From assembly GCA_020725865.1 (NCBI GenBank), contig DYEC01000004.1, positions 1 through 64,000 on the forward strand: 64,000 nt of DNA, read 5' to 3'. This DNA is from Anaerolinea sp. GTDB taxonomy: Bacteria > Chloroflexota > Anaerolineae > Anaerolineales > Anaerolineaceae. The stretch's first letter is position 1, and each line of letters opens with the position of its first letter. This document shows positions 51,392 through 60,267 of the stretch, piece by piece. The notes beneath the pieces are model-generated. The model did not search any database and had not been told where the DNA came from. It worked only from the letters and a program-made list of their open reading frames with translations. The translations under genes were made by a program, and so were the position numbers.

Positions 51392-53965
51392 CTACGTTTT
51401 GCCATCCAGGAAGCGTTTTTTCCACTCGTAAAGCTTATTGAGGGCTTCGATTGGAGAAAGGGTATTAATATCCAGTCCTTTTAGCTCCTCCAAAAGGGGG
51501 TTGGTTTCCGGGAAGAGTGCCATCTGCCGGGCGCTATCTGGCTGAATTTGTACCGCTTTACCTGAAGATGCTTCCAGTTGTTTTAGGATTGAGGCAGCGC
51601 GCTGAATCACAGGGCGCGGCAAACCAGCCAGTTGTGCAACGTGGATTCCATACGAACGATCTGCTCCCCCAGGCACAATCTTATGTAGAAAGACAACATG
51701 ACCCTCCGATTCAGTCACGGCAACATTGTAATTGCGTACACCGGGGAGTAGCTCGCTGAGCTGGGTAAGTTCATGATAATGAGTGGCAAACAATGTGCGG
51801 GCGCGCAGGCTAGGATGGTTATGGATAAACTCAACCGTTGCCCAGGCAATCGAAACCCCGTCATAGGTGCTTGTGCCGCGCCCGATTTCATCCAGAATAA
51901 GCAGACTGCGTTCTGTTGCATGATTCAGGATATTGGCAGTCTCGATCATTTCGACCATAAAAGTGGACTGTCCGGCGTGGATTTCGTCCTGAGCGCCAAT
52001 CCGGGTAAAAATGCGGTCCACCAGTCCGATATGTGCAGAAGAAGCAGGGACGTAACTTCCCATTTGCGCCATAAGTACGATCAGTGCCACCTGGCGCAGG
52101 AAAGTACTTTTGCCGCTCATGTTTGGTCCGGTGATAATACGGATAATCTCACCGGGTTCAAAGATGGCATCGTTGGGAACAAAACGTTCGCCGGTCAACA
52201 TTTTCTCGACCACCGGGTGTCGTCCGTCGCGAATATCCAGACGGGTATCGGTGCTGAGTTCTGGACAGATATAACCATTGAGTGCAGCTGCTTCTGCCAA
52301 TGAGGCAAGGGCGTCCAGTTCAGCGATGCTACGGGCGGTCTCCAGTAACTGTTGCCCGGAACGGGCAAGCTGCTGGCACAATTCGCGAAACAGACGCGTT
52401 TCCACTTCCCGAATACGTTCTTCCGCGTTTAGAACCAGCGTTTCATATTCTTTCATTTCTGGGGTTATGTATCGTTCGGCATTAACCAACGTCTGCTTAC
52501 GGATATACTCTGGCGGCACCAGACTGGTATTGCTATTTGTAATCTCAATGTAGTATCCAAAAACCTTGTTATAACCTACTTTGAGCGACTTGATTCCGGT
52601 GCGTTCCCGCTCCACATTTTCTAGATTAGCGATCCATTCGCGGGCGTGCTGCGAAGCTTGGACGATCTGATCTAGTTCTGCCGAGTAACCCCGCCGGATT
52701 ACGCCACTGTTTTGCAATGTTGCGGGCGGGTCTTCTGTAATTGCGGTTTGTAACAGTACCAGTTCTTCGGAGCAAAGATGTAATTTACCCAGGATGTATT
52801 CGAGAGGTATTCCCTCATCGCTGAACAGACCGCGAATGGTGGGCAAGGCAGCCAAAGTGGCGCGCAGAGCAACAAGGTCGCGCGGAGTGGCATGATTGGC
52901 AATCACGCGGTTTGTTAGTCTTTCTAAATCTGCTAGCAGTTTAAGAGCCTGGCGCAGTTCGGCTCGTAACAAGCCATTTTCAACCAAATACTTCGCTCCC
53001 TGCTGGCGGCGCAGAATGGCGGTTAAATCCAGCAAGGGCATATTGACCCACTGGCGTATTAGGCGCTTGCCCATTGGCGTCACTGTATGATCCAATACGC
53101 CCAGCAACGATCCTTGCACTTCTCCGCTGCGGATGGTTTCGGTCAGCTCCAGATTCCGCCGCGTGGCGGCATCCAGAACCATAAACTCGCTTAGTGAGTA
53201 TGTTGAGAGACTAGTCAACAAAGAAAGAGCGGCAGGCTGGGTTTCTTGGAGGTATTGGAGGATGCTTCCGGCGGCGCGGATTGATAATACTTTACCCCGC
53301 AAGCCAAAGCCATCCAAAGCTGCAACCTGAAAATGCCTCAACAGGATTTCTTGGCAGCGACTTGGCTCAAAGCGCCAGACGGGCCATTTTGTTATAGAGC
53401 CTGGAATCTCCTCAGGTAAAGAAGTTCCTTCAGGAATTAGGATTTCTGCTGGTTTCAGGCGCACTAGTTCTGCACGCAATACAGCGTAGATGTCTTCACC
53501 AGTCAATTCGCTGGTAGAAAACTCCCCCGTTGTAATATCCACATAAGCCAATCCCACCAAGTTTTCCTGTATCACGACACTGACCAGATAGTTGTTGCGA
53601 TCGCTGTGCAGCATGCCGGGTTCTACAACTGTTCCTGGGGTAACCACACGGACAACTTGGCGTGGGAACAACCCGCGTGTGGGCTGGTCGCCAACCTGCT
53701 CACAAATGGCAACGTGATAGCCTTTCTCGATCAATCGCGCCAGATAATTTTCTACCGCGTGATAGGGAATCCCTGCCATTGGGACGCGTACCCCTTTAGC
53801 AACGTTTCGCGATGTAAGGACGATATCCAATTCGCGAGAGGTGATGTGAGCATCCTCGTCAAAAGTTTCGTAAAAATCACCCAGCCGAAAGAAGAGAATA
53901 GCGTTCGGATATTGCCGTTTGATTTTTAGGTATTGTTGCCGGATAGGAGTGACGTCTTCGGACAT
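51392..53965 (-). CDS. mutS: DNA mismatch repair protein MutS
   Basis: An 857-residue MutS1: mismatch-sensing domain I with the Phe-x-Glu motif (FRLGDFYETFDEDA), connector and lever domains, and the ABC ATPase domain with Walker A GPNMSGKSTFLRQ, the Walker B LLILDEIGRGTSTYDG and ATHYHELTQL. It recognises mispairs and recruits MutL (not in the window). ATG 53965 is chosen over 54001: a promoter TTGCTG-N17-TAGAAT (54001-53973) lies 7 nt ahead, which implies a leaderless message. Confidence 0.95.
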   Translation of the reverse strand: MSEDVTPIRQQYLKIKRQYPNAILFFRLGDFYETFDEDAHITSRELDIVLTSRNVAKGVRVPMAGIPYHAVENYLARLIEKGYHVAICEQVGDQPTRGLFPRQVVRVVTPGTVVEPGMLHSDRNNYLVSVVIQENLVGLAYVDITTGEFSTSELTGEDIYAVLRAELVRLKPAEILIPEGTSLPEEIPGSITKWPVWRFEPSRCQEILLRHFQVAALDGFGLRGKVLSIRAAGSILQYLQETQPAALSLLTSLSTYSLSEFMVLDAATRRNLELTETIRSGEVQGSLLGVLDHTVTPMGKRLIRQWVNMPLLDLTAILRRQQGAKYLVENGLLRAELRQALKLLADLERLTNRVIANHATPRDLVALRATLAALPTIRGLFSDEGIPLEYILGKLHLCSEELVLLQTAITEDPPATLQNSGVIRRGYSAELDQIVQASQHAREWIANLENVERERTGIKSLKVGYNKVFGYYIEITNSNTSLVPPEYIRKQTLVNAERYITPEMKEYETLVLNAEERIREVETRLFRELCQQLARSGQQLLETARSIAELDALASLAEAAALNGYICPELSTDTRLDIRDGRHPVVEKMLTGERFVPNDAIFEPGEIIRIITGPNMSGKSTFLRQVALIVLMAQMGSYVPASSAHIGLVDRIFTRIGAQDEIHAGQSTFMVEMIETANILNHATERSLLILDEIGRGTSTYDGVSIAWATVEFIHNHPSLRARTLFATHYHELTQLSELLPGVRNYNVAVTESEGHVVFLHKIVPGGADRSYGIHVAQLAGLPRPVIQRAASILKQLEASSGKAVQIQPDSARQMALFPETNPLLEELKGLDINTLSPIEALNKLYEWKKRFLDGKT

Positions 53966-54055
53966 ACATAACATTCTAAATTGGCACAGCCATTTCAGCA
54001 AGGGGGAATTGATGTAAAATAGAATACGGCTTCAGACTATCACGAAAAAAAGATA

Positions 54056-54736
54056 ATGAACATTGGTACTGAAAAGATATTGGCTTTGATTCCTGCCTAC
54101 AACGAGGAAAAGCATATTGCTCGAGTTGTTGAGCAGGCGTGTGCTTACCTGCCGGTTGTGGTGGTAGATGATGGCTCGCGGGATCGTACTGCTGAGTACG
54201 CTGAAGCAGCCGGCGCATACGTAATCCGCCAGCAGCCCAACCAGGGTAAAGGGGAGGCTTTACGGACCGGCTTTCATTATGCCTTGGGGGTTGGTGCGCA
54301 AGCAGTGGTGATGCTGGATGCTGATGGTCAGCATGACCCGCAAGAGATCCCGCTTTTTTTGCAAGTCTATCATCAAAAATGGGCAGATCTGGTCATTGGT
54401 TTACGTGATTTTTCCAAGATGCCGCTCGTTCGCAGAACAACCAATACAATCGGGCGTTATCTCTTTTCATGGGCGGCCGGAAAATACATTCCGGATAACC
54501 AATCTGGCTATCGGTTGGTTAGTAACCGCTTAATGGAAGCCATGTTGGACAGCCGAGAAGGGGGATTTGAGTTCGAGGTGGATATGATTGTAGTTTGCTT
54601 GCAACGCGGTTATCAGTTGGATTGGGTTCCAATTCGGACGATTTATGCCGACGAGAAATCACACATTCGACCGCTGCGTCATGTATATCATTACTTTCGT
54701 TTGGTCTGGCAAACAAGAAGGCGCTTAAAACACTGA
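54056..54736 (+). CDS. Family 2 glycosyltransferase (DPM1/DPG synthase-like)
   Basis: A 226-residue GT2 enzyme: ILALIPAYNEEKHIARVV, the nucleotide site VVVDDGSRDRT, NQGKGEALRTGF, the metal site MLDADGQHDPQEI, and FEFEVDMIV. This form usually moves mannose or glucose from a nucleotide sugar to a polyprenyl phosphate; no membrane span is present. It precedes a GH100-like gene by 15 bp and an aldo-keto reductase, likely one carbohydrate operon. Confidence 0.88.
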   Translation: MNIGTEKILALIPAYNEEKHIARVVEQACAYLPVVVVDDGSRDRTAEYAEAAGAYVIRQQPNQGKGEALRTGFHYALGVGAQAVVMLDADGQHDPQEIPLFLQVYHQKWADLVIGLRDFSKMPLVRRTTNTIGRYLFSWAAGKYIPDNQSGYRLVSNRLMEAMLDSREGGFEFEVDMIVVCLQRGYQLDWVPIRTIYADEKSHIRPLRHVYHYFRLVWQTRRRLKH

Positions 54737-54751
54737 TACTTGAGGTGAACA

Positions 54752-56095
54752 TTGAAGAAGTTACAGCAACAACTGGTTTCGGAGGCACGCGAGCGCGCTT
54801 TGGATGTGCTGTTTGGCTGCGTTACACCTGCCGGTTTTCGCGCTTCGGCGTTGGCAGCGGGATACCCCCAGGTGTGGGGCAGGGATAGCATGGTATCGTT
54901 TCTGGGAGCAGTTGCCAGTGGCGAGGCGGAATTAATCAAAGCTGGGAGAGCATCTCTGGAAACGTTAGGACGCCATCAGTCTTCATTTGGTTTGATCCCG
55001 TTGAATGTCAACCCGGACACCGGCTATATCAGCACTGAAAACGCCGGGGCAATGGATTCGAACCTGTGGTTTATTTTGGGACACTACTTATACAATAAGT
55101 TAAGCGGTGATGATGATTTTCTGGCAGAAAATTGGGAGATCATCCAGAAAGCCATGCTCTGGTTAGATTATCAGGATTCGAATGGCTGTGGTTTGTTGGA
55201 AATTCCTGAGGCGGGCAACTGGATGGATTTGCTTGCAGTTCGTTACAATACCCTGTATGATAACGCGCTGTATTATGCCGCCTCGCTGGCATATCAGGAA
55301 ATGAGCAAGAAGATGCCGACTCGGATTGAGCGACCAGCCTGTCAGGTGGACGCTGCCTGCATTCATGAACGCATCAACCTGCTGTTTTGGATTGATCGCT
55401 GCTGGGTGGCGGCACATTTTGCCGAGCATCTGGAAAAACTCAAAGCCATCCGCTTAGAATGGTTCATGTTGTATCACAATGTTGGTACGATTTCCAGCCG
55501 ACCGTTTTACTTGCCCTGGCTGGCTTTTCGCGAATATGGGGATTGGTGCGATAGTCTGGCAAATTTGCTGGCAATCTTGTGCGGCATTGCTGATGGACAT
55601 CGTTCATGGCATATTTTGCGCTATATGGAGCAGGTGGGGATGGCAGAGCCGTTTCCAACAAAGGCAATCCACCCACCCATTTATCCAGGCGAAGCGAACT
55701 GGCGTGAGTATTATCGCAGCCGTAATCTCAATCTGCCTCATCAGTATCATAATGGCGGTATTTGGCCCATGATTGGTGGTTTTCACGTGGCAGCTCTTGT
55801 GCAACGAAAATGGCATGCGGAAGCTGAACGCTTGGTGATTTTGCTAGCGGAAGCTAATCGGCAAAACCATTGGGAATTTAATGAGTGGCTCCATGGTGAA
55901 ACCGGACACCCAATGGGTTATCCCAAACAGGCGTGGTCTGCTTCTTCTTTTCTCTTTGCAGAGGCAGCGGTTCGAACCGGCAAACTGCCACTTTTTGATG
56001 ATCTGATTTCTGCAAAACCAGCATCAGCGGTAGCCTCTGAGCAAAATGAAGTCTTTATTCATCCGGGGGGCGGGCCGGTGGAAACAGGAGGATGA
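54752..56095 (+). CDS. GH100-like (alpha/alpha)6-barrel glycosidase
   Basis: A 447-residue protein with an (alpha/alpha)6 pattern: GYPQVWGRDSMVSFLGAV, GAMDSNLWFILGHYLY, GNWMDLLAVRYNTLYDNALYY, HQYHNGGIWPMIGGFHVAAL, and EWLHGETGHPMGYPKQAWSASSFL. These resemble neutral/alkaline invertases (GH100) and amylo-alpha-1,6-glucosidase domains; the choice between sucrose hydrolysis and glucan debranching is open. TTG start after GAGGTG. It overlaps the aldo-keto reductase region (its TGA at 56093-56095 is 1 bp before that ATG). Confidence 0.72.
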   Translation: MKKLQQQLVSEARERALDVLFGCVTPAGFRASALAAGYPQVWGRDSMVSFLGAVASGEAELIKAGRASLETLGRHQSSFGLIPLNVNPDTGYISTENAGAMDSNLWFILGHYLYNKLSGDDDFLAENWEIIQKAMLWLDYQDSNGCGLLEIPEAGNWMDLLAVRYNTLYDNALYYAASLAYQEMSKKMPTRIERPACQVDAACIHERINLLFWIDRCWVAAHFAEHLEKLKAIRLEWFMLYHNVGTISSRPFYLPWLAFREYGDWCDSLANLLAILCGIADGHRSWHILRYMEQVGMAEPFPTKAIHPPIYPGEANWREYYRSRNLNLPHQYHNGGIWPMIGGFHVAALVQRKWHAEAERLVILLAEANRQNHWEFNEWLHGETGHPMGYPKQAWSASSFLFAEAAVRTGKLPLFDDLISAKPASAVASEQNEVFIHPGGGPVETGG

Positions 56096-56096
56096 G

Positions 56097-57041
56097 ATGG
56101 ATCAGCCATTCTCAAAGAGAAATCCGGTATTTGAAGGGGTTGAGTTTGGCATTGGGTGTTGGGCATGGGGGGATCGGATGGTTTGGGGGTATGGACGTGG
56201 TTATTCTGAGGACGACTTACGAGCCGCATTTGCGCATGCTTTGGAGTTGGGCATTACATTTTTTGATACTGCTGAGGTGTACGGATTAGGTCTATCCGAA
56301 AAGTTATTGGGGAAATTTATATGCGAAAGCGGTGCCTCTGTCAAAGTGGCGACCAAATTCATGCCCTTTCCATGGCGGCTGAGTCGCTCTAGCCTGATGC
56401 GAGCTTTGCGTAATAGCTTGAAACGTCTGGGTTTAAGCCGGGTTGATCTTTATCAAATTCACTTTCCTTTGCCACCATTAACGGTGGAAACCTGGATGGC
56501 TGCCATGCTGGATGCCCATCAGGCAGGGTTGACTGCGGCGATTGGCGTTTCAAATTTTAATCGCCAGCAGACACAAAGAGCTTATGAAATGTTGGCGCGT
56601 CATGGGGTTACCCTGGCTTCCAATCAGGTGGAATACCATCTCTTGAACCGGGAAATCGAAAAAAACGGGTTGCTCAAACTGTGTCAGGAATTGGGTGTTA
56701 CGGTAATTGCCTACAGCCCTCTGGCAATGGGATTGTTGACCGGAAAGTATACGGCAGAAAACCCGCCGCACGGCACGCGAGGTGGCCGTTACTCGCGTAA
56801 ATACCTGGAACGAATTCAGCCGTTGATTCTCCAACTTCGCAGAATCGGGGCAAATCATGATGATAAAACCCCTGCTCAGGTTGCATTGAACTGGGTCTTG
56901 TGCAAGGGCGCCTTGCCCATTCCGGGAGCTAAGACCTTTGAACAGGTTGAGCAGAACGCCGGCGCGTTGGGTTGGCGTTTGAGTGATGAAGAAGTACAAA
57001 CCCTGGATGAAATTAGCGAGCAAGTAAGCCGGGAGAGTTAA
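56097..57041 (+). CDS. Aldo/keto reductase
   Basis: A 314-residue AKR-family TIM barrel: the Asp-Tyr pair in FFDTAEVYGLGLSEKLLG, the Lys in KVATKFMPFPW, the His in YQIHFP, GVSNFNRQQ, and the NADP-binding segment PIPGAKTFEQVEQN. It reduces carbonyls with NADPH; the substrate is unknown. AGGAGG lies 5-10 nt before ATG 56097. Its start almost touches the GH100-like stop, so translation is coupled. Confidence 0.88.
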   Translation: MDQPFSKRNPVFEGVEFGIGCWAWGDRMVWGYGRGYSEDDLRAAFAHALELGITFFDTAEVYGLGLSEKLLGKFICESGASVKVATKFMPFPWRLSRSSLMRALRNSLKRLGLSRVDLYQIHFPLPPLTVETWMAAMLDAHQAGLTAAIGVSNFNRQQTQRAYEMLARHGVTLASNQVEYHLLNREIEKNGLLKLCQELGVTVIAYSPLAMGLLTGKYTAENPPHGTRGGRYSRKYLERIQPLILQLRRIGANHDDKTPAQVALNWVLCKGALPIPGAKTFEQVEQNAGALGWRLSDEEVQTLDEISEQVSRES

Positions 57042-57111
57042 GCGCGACCAGAACCGCTCTTTCTTCGTATATTGGGGTGAAACGCGAATTAGCGAGAGAA
57101 AGGGCATACAC

Positions 57112-57306
57112 ATGAACACCACACAACATGTTCTCCGGCGATCACGCCATAACCGGGTCATTGCGGGAGTTTGCGGTGGGCTAGCAGAGTTCTTTGGAAT
57201 CAGTGCTTTCTGGTTTCGCCTGGCATTTCTAATTGCACTACTGCCCGGAGGTGTACCGGGACTATTGCCCTATATTCTTTTGTGGTTGATTATTCCAGCT
57301 GAATAG
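57112..57306 (+). CDS. PspC-domain small membrane protein
   Basis: A 64-residue protein: LRRSRHNRVIAGVCGGLAEFFGI, then two hydrophobic stretches ending LLWLIIPAE, the compact PspC fold. In enterobacteria PspC senses membrane stress with PspB; stand-alone PspC domains are common in other phyla with no known role. A weak GAAAGGG precedes the ATG. A terminator follows. Confidence 0.85.
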   Translation: MNTTQHVLRRSRHNRVIAGVCGGLAEFFGISAFWFRLAFLIALLPGGVPGLLPYILLWLIIPAE

Positions 57307-57382
57307 GGTGGCATAATATTGTTATTATGCTACCAATGAGGTTGGCTTTATTCGCCGAATTCGGATGTGCCAACCTCTTTTT
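57307..57382 (+). terminator. Terminator after pspC, overlapping the scpA end
   Basis: GAGGTTGGC (57338-57346) pairs with GCCAACCTC (57369-57377), followed by TTTTTC. The 3' arm lies inside the scpA coding end on the other strand. A separate AT-rich hairpin, GCATAAT/ATTATGC flanked by GGT/ACC (57307-57334), precedes it. Confidence 0.7.
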
Positions 57383-58133
57383 CATTCAATTCTCCTGTGG
57401 GTTGAAGCTGGATGTCACCAAACAGGATGGATTGCTGCGCTTCAATAACGCGCTGTTTGATCAGTTCCAGCATTGCAAGAAAAGTGATAACAACTTCCAT
57501 CCGGTTGCGGGATAACAGCATGGAGCGAAAGCTGGCTATCTTTTGATGTTTTAGAACTTGCAGAATAGTGTGAATGCGTTCCCGGATGGTAATGCGCGGC
57601 ATTGCCACCACCTTACTGAGATTGGTAAGGCCGTTTTTGTGTTCCAGTACTTCGCGGGCAACCTTTACCAAATCCTCTAATGTCCAGTCGCTCATGTCCA
57701 GCTTTGCTGAGACCTTTACCGGTGGAGGCGCCACACGCAAATAGGTGCGCAGACCGCGCGCTTCGCGATCTGCCAGCCAGCCAGCCAGCTGCTTGAAGCG
57801 TCTGTATTGGATGAGCTGACGAGCCAGTGCCTCACCCGGATCTTCTTCATCGGAAGGCTGTGGCGCAACTGCGGATTTGGGTAGCAATACAGAGGACTTA
57901 ATTTGTAACAAACGAGCAGCAATGACCAGAAAAGCCGAAACCTCATCCGGATTGCGTTCCTGTATGTTTTGCAGATGAGCCAGATACTGGTCAGTAACTT
58001 GCGCTAGCGCTAGAGTGGTGATATCCAGCTCGGCGCGTTCGATCAGGCTCAGCAACAGATCCAGTGGCCCTTCATAGATGTCTGTGCTGACCTGATACCC
58101 TTCTATATGTTGAGCAGCAATATGAAAACTCAC
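57348..58133 (-). CDS. scpA: Segregation and condensation protein ScpA
   Basis: A 261-residue kleisin: DIYEGPLDLLLSLIERAELDI at the N-terminus, then FLVIAARLLQIKSSVLLPK, and a winged-helix C-terminus (VVITFLAMLELIKQRVIEAQQ). It bridges the SMC heads; smc lies at the end of this window and scpB is not seen. GTG start 58133; a TATAAT (58146-58141) lies 7 nt upstream and no ribosome binding site is visible, so it appears leaderless. Confidence 0.93.
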   Translation of the reverse strand: MSFHIAAQHIEGYQVSTDIYEGPLDLLLSLIERAELDITTLALAQVTDQYLAHLQNIQERNPDEVSAFLVIAARLLQIKSSVLLPKSAVAPQPSDEEDPGEALARQLIQYRRFKQLAGWLADREARGLRTYLRVAPPPVKVSAKLDMSDWTLEDLVKVAREVLEHKNGLTNLSKVVAMPRITIRERIHTILQVLKHQKIASFRSMLLSRNRMEVVITFLAMLELIKQRVIEAQQSILFGDIQLQPTGELNEKEVGTSEFGE

Positions 58134-58140
58134 ACAGGGG

Positions 58141-58185
58141 ATTATATCAGGGTCTTGGCTTTGTGAGGGTTAGACAGGGTATAAT
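58141..58185. promoter_or_regulatory. Divergent leaderless promoters for scpA and moaC
   Basis: Minus-strand -10 TATAAT (58146-58141) stands 7 nt before the scpA GTG; plus-strand -10 TATAAT (58180-58185) stands 6 nt before the moaC ATG. The two divergent genes share a 58-bp gap, so the promoters' -35 regions overlap face to face. Confidence 0.65.
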
Positions 58186-58191
58186 TTGGGC

Positions 58192-58677
58192 ATGAAAGAA
58201 GAAAGCAGGCTTACTCATATTGACGAAAGCGGCACCGCGCGTATGGTGGATGTTGGTGATAAAGCTGACACCATTCGGATTGCCATTGCCAGAGGCGAGG
58301 TGCACCTGAAACCTGAGACAGTTAATCTTATCCGTCAAGGGCTGATGAAAAAGGGCGACGTGCTTAGTGTGGCACAAATTGCCGGCGTAATGGCTGCCAA
58401 ACGTACACATGAGCTGATACCACTCTGTCATCCTTTGCCGATCCACCAGGTAGATGTGCAATTAGTGTTGGATGATGCCCTTCCGGGCGTGCAGATTATG
58501 GCGAAGGTGCGTACGTTTGGCAAGACCGGGGTCGAAATGGAAGCCCTGACTGCGGTCTCTGTGGCGGCTTTAACTGTATATGACATGGTCAAGGCGGTGG
58601 AAAAGACTGGACGTATTCAAAACATCCGCCTGGTAGAAAAACATGGCGGGCGTAGTGGTGATGTGATTAACGAGTAG
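58192..58677 (+). CDS. moaC: Cyclic pyranopterin monophosphate synthase MoaC
   Basis: A 161-residue Moa[65 protein letters not shown] and [12 protein letters not shown]. It closes the cyclic phosphate in molybdenum cofactor synthesis after MoaA (not in the window). ATG 58192 is 6 nt after TATAAT. The moaD-moaE fusion follows after 7 bp. Confidence 0.95.
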   Translation: MKEESRLTHIDESGTARMVDVGDKADTIRIAIARGEVHLKPETVNLIRQGLMKKGDVLSVAQIAGVMAAKRTHELIPLCHPLPIHQVDVQLVLDDALPGVQIMAKVRTFGKTGVEMEALTAVSVAALTVYDMVKAVEKTGRIQNIRLVEKHGGRSGDVINE

Positions 58678-58684
58678 GTGCTAC

Positions 58685-59386
58685 ATGAAAATACAGGTAC
58701 TGTTTTTTGCAACTTTGAGAGATAAAGTGGGGCACAAGAGCGTGACGATTGAATTGGATAAGCACAGGCGGGTGAGTGATTTGAAACAGAACCTGGCAGA
58801 GCTATATCCGGTATTGGTCCCTCATCTTCCAATTGCTCTAGTGGCAATAAATCATGCTTTTGCCGCAGACGATGACATTATTCCGGAGGGTGCTGAGGTT
58901 GCCTTTTTCCCACCGGTCAGCGGGGGGGGTGCTTACCCGGAGATTTTTAAAATCACATCCGAGAATCTTGAGTTAGATGATCTGATAGCCAAGATTGTTT
59001 CTTCGGAGACTGGCGCGGTATGTGTATTTACTGGATTTGTGCGCGGCGTCACGACGCGCGCTAAACCTTATGAAACAACTTTGTTGGAATATGAGGCATA
59101 CAACCAGATGGCAGAGATGAAGATGGCGCAGATTGCCGCGGAAATTCGTCAGCGTTGGCCTGAGGTCCAGGGGATTGCAATGGTACAACGGATTGGTTTG
59201 TTAAAGCCTGGTACGCCGACGGTTATTATTGCCTGTTCTGCAGCACATCGTGATAGTGGTGTGTTCGAAGCAGCCCGTTATGGTATTGATCGTCTGAAGG
59301 AAATCGTGCCGGTTTGGAAGAAAGAAATCGGACCTCATGGTGAGGTGTGGGTAGAAGGTCACTATATTCCAGGCAAAGATGATTGA
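58685..59386 (+). CDS. MoaD-MoaE fusion, molybdopterin synthase
   Basis: A 233-residue fusion: an N-terminal MoaD ubiquitin-like domain (residues 1-82, VLFFATLRDKVGHKSVTIEL) whose Gly-Gly (PPVSGGG, ~79-82) is followed directly by a MoaE domain (GAVCVFTGFVRG, LEYEAYNQMAEMKM, HRDSGVFEAARYGIDRLKEIVPVWKKE). MoaD normally carries sulfur on a free C-terminal Gly-Gly, so the fused form must be cleaved to work; such cleavage is known for mycobacterial MoaX. It makes molybdopterin from the MoaC product. The ATG follows GTAGGTG. Confidence 0.92.
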   Translation: MKIQVLFFATLRDKVGHKSVTIELDKHRRVSDLKQNLAELYPVLVPHLPIALVAINHAFAADDDIIPEGAEVAFFPPVSGGGAYPEIFKITSENLELDDLIAKIVSSETGAVCVFTGFVRGVTTRAKPYETTLLEYEAYNQMAEMKMAQIAAEIRQRWPEVQGIAMVQRIGLLKPGTPTVIIACSAAHRDSGVFEAARYGIDRLKEIVPVWKKEIGPHGEVWVEGHYIPGKDD

Positions 59387-59499
59387 AGACGAAATTTTGG
59401 GTTAAAATAAGCCCGTGATTATTCAGCGAACTGATGGACCGCCAGCTACTTCAATTTTGGGTGGGGTGGCTGGCGTTCCCTGAGTTCGGGGAGGAACTC

Positions 59500-60222
59500 A
59501 TGGATCAGCAAATGTATTCCATTGCAACAGAGCAGCCTGAAGAGCTGGCTCAACGCTTGGGTTTACAATTCAGTGATTGGTTGTTACTCAGCCGGGCGTT
59601 AACGCATCGCTCCTATCTCAATGAGCATCCAGAGGCTCTTGAGGATAATGAACGCCTGGAGTTTCTTGGGGATGCGGTTTTGGATTTCGTAGTTGGCGCC
59701 TGGTTGTATCATCTGTATCCCGAAATGCCTGAAGGCGATTTGACGCGCATGCGATCGGCACTGGTACATACCGAACAACTGGCTTACTTTGCTCGTAAAC
59801 TTGATTTGGGACGGGCGATGCGGTTGGGGCGTGGCGAGATTCAGGCTGGAGGACGTGAGCGTACTGCCTTACTATGCGATACGTTTGAGGCGGTTATCGG
59901 TGCGCTATATCTTGATGCAGGTCTTGAGGCTGTTCAAAAATTCCTGTTTCCATTGTTGGAAGAAGCCGCAGAAGACATTTTGCTTCATCATAAAAACGAA
60001 GACCCAAAATCCAGTTTACAGGAATGGGCGCAAGGGCAGGGGTTGTCAACACCGCACTATGTTACGCGTGCAGCCAGTGGACCAGATCACTCTAAAACAT
60101 TCGATGTGGATGTGTTGATTGACGGGGTGGTTTATGGCAGCGGGAGCGGGTCGAGTAAACAACTGGCTACGAAGGCAGCAGCTCTGGACGCACTGAGGCG
60201 CCTTGGCTTACTGGATGAATAA
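59500..60222 (+). CDS. rnc: Ribonuclease III
   Basis: A 240-residue protein: the RNase III signature NERLEFLGDAVLDFVVGAW with the acidic catalytic residues, the second acidic site LLCDTFEAVIGALYLD, and a C-terminal dsRNA-binding domain (DPKSSLQEWAQGQG, GSGSSKQLATKAAALDAL). It cuts double-stranded rRNA precursors and mRNAs. ATG 59500 is chosen for GGGGAGGAA just upstream; the frame extends 22 codons earlier. It pairs with smc downstream, the common rnc-smc order. Confidence 0.95.
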   Translation: MDQQMYSIATEQPEELAQRLGLQFSDWLLLSRALTHRSYLNEHPEALEDNERLEFLGDAVLDFVVGAWLYHLYPEMPEGDLTRMRSALVHTEQLAYFARKLDLGRAMRLGRGEIQAGGRERTALLCDTFEAVIGALYLDAGLEAVQKFLFPLLEEAAEDILLHHKNEDPKSSLQEWAQGQGLSTPHYVTRAASGPDHSKTFDVDVLIDGVVYGSGSGSSKQLATKAAALDALRRLGLLDE

Positions 60223-60267
60223 TCAATCTGGGGATGCGAGAATTTCACAGCACAAAAAGGTATCTTC

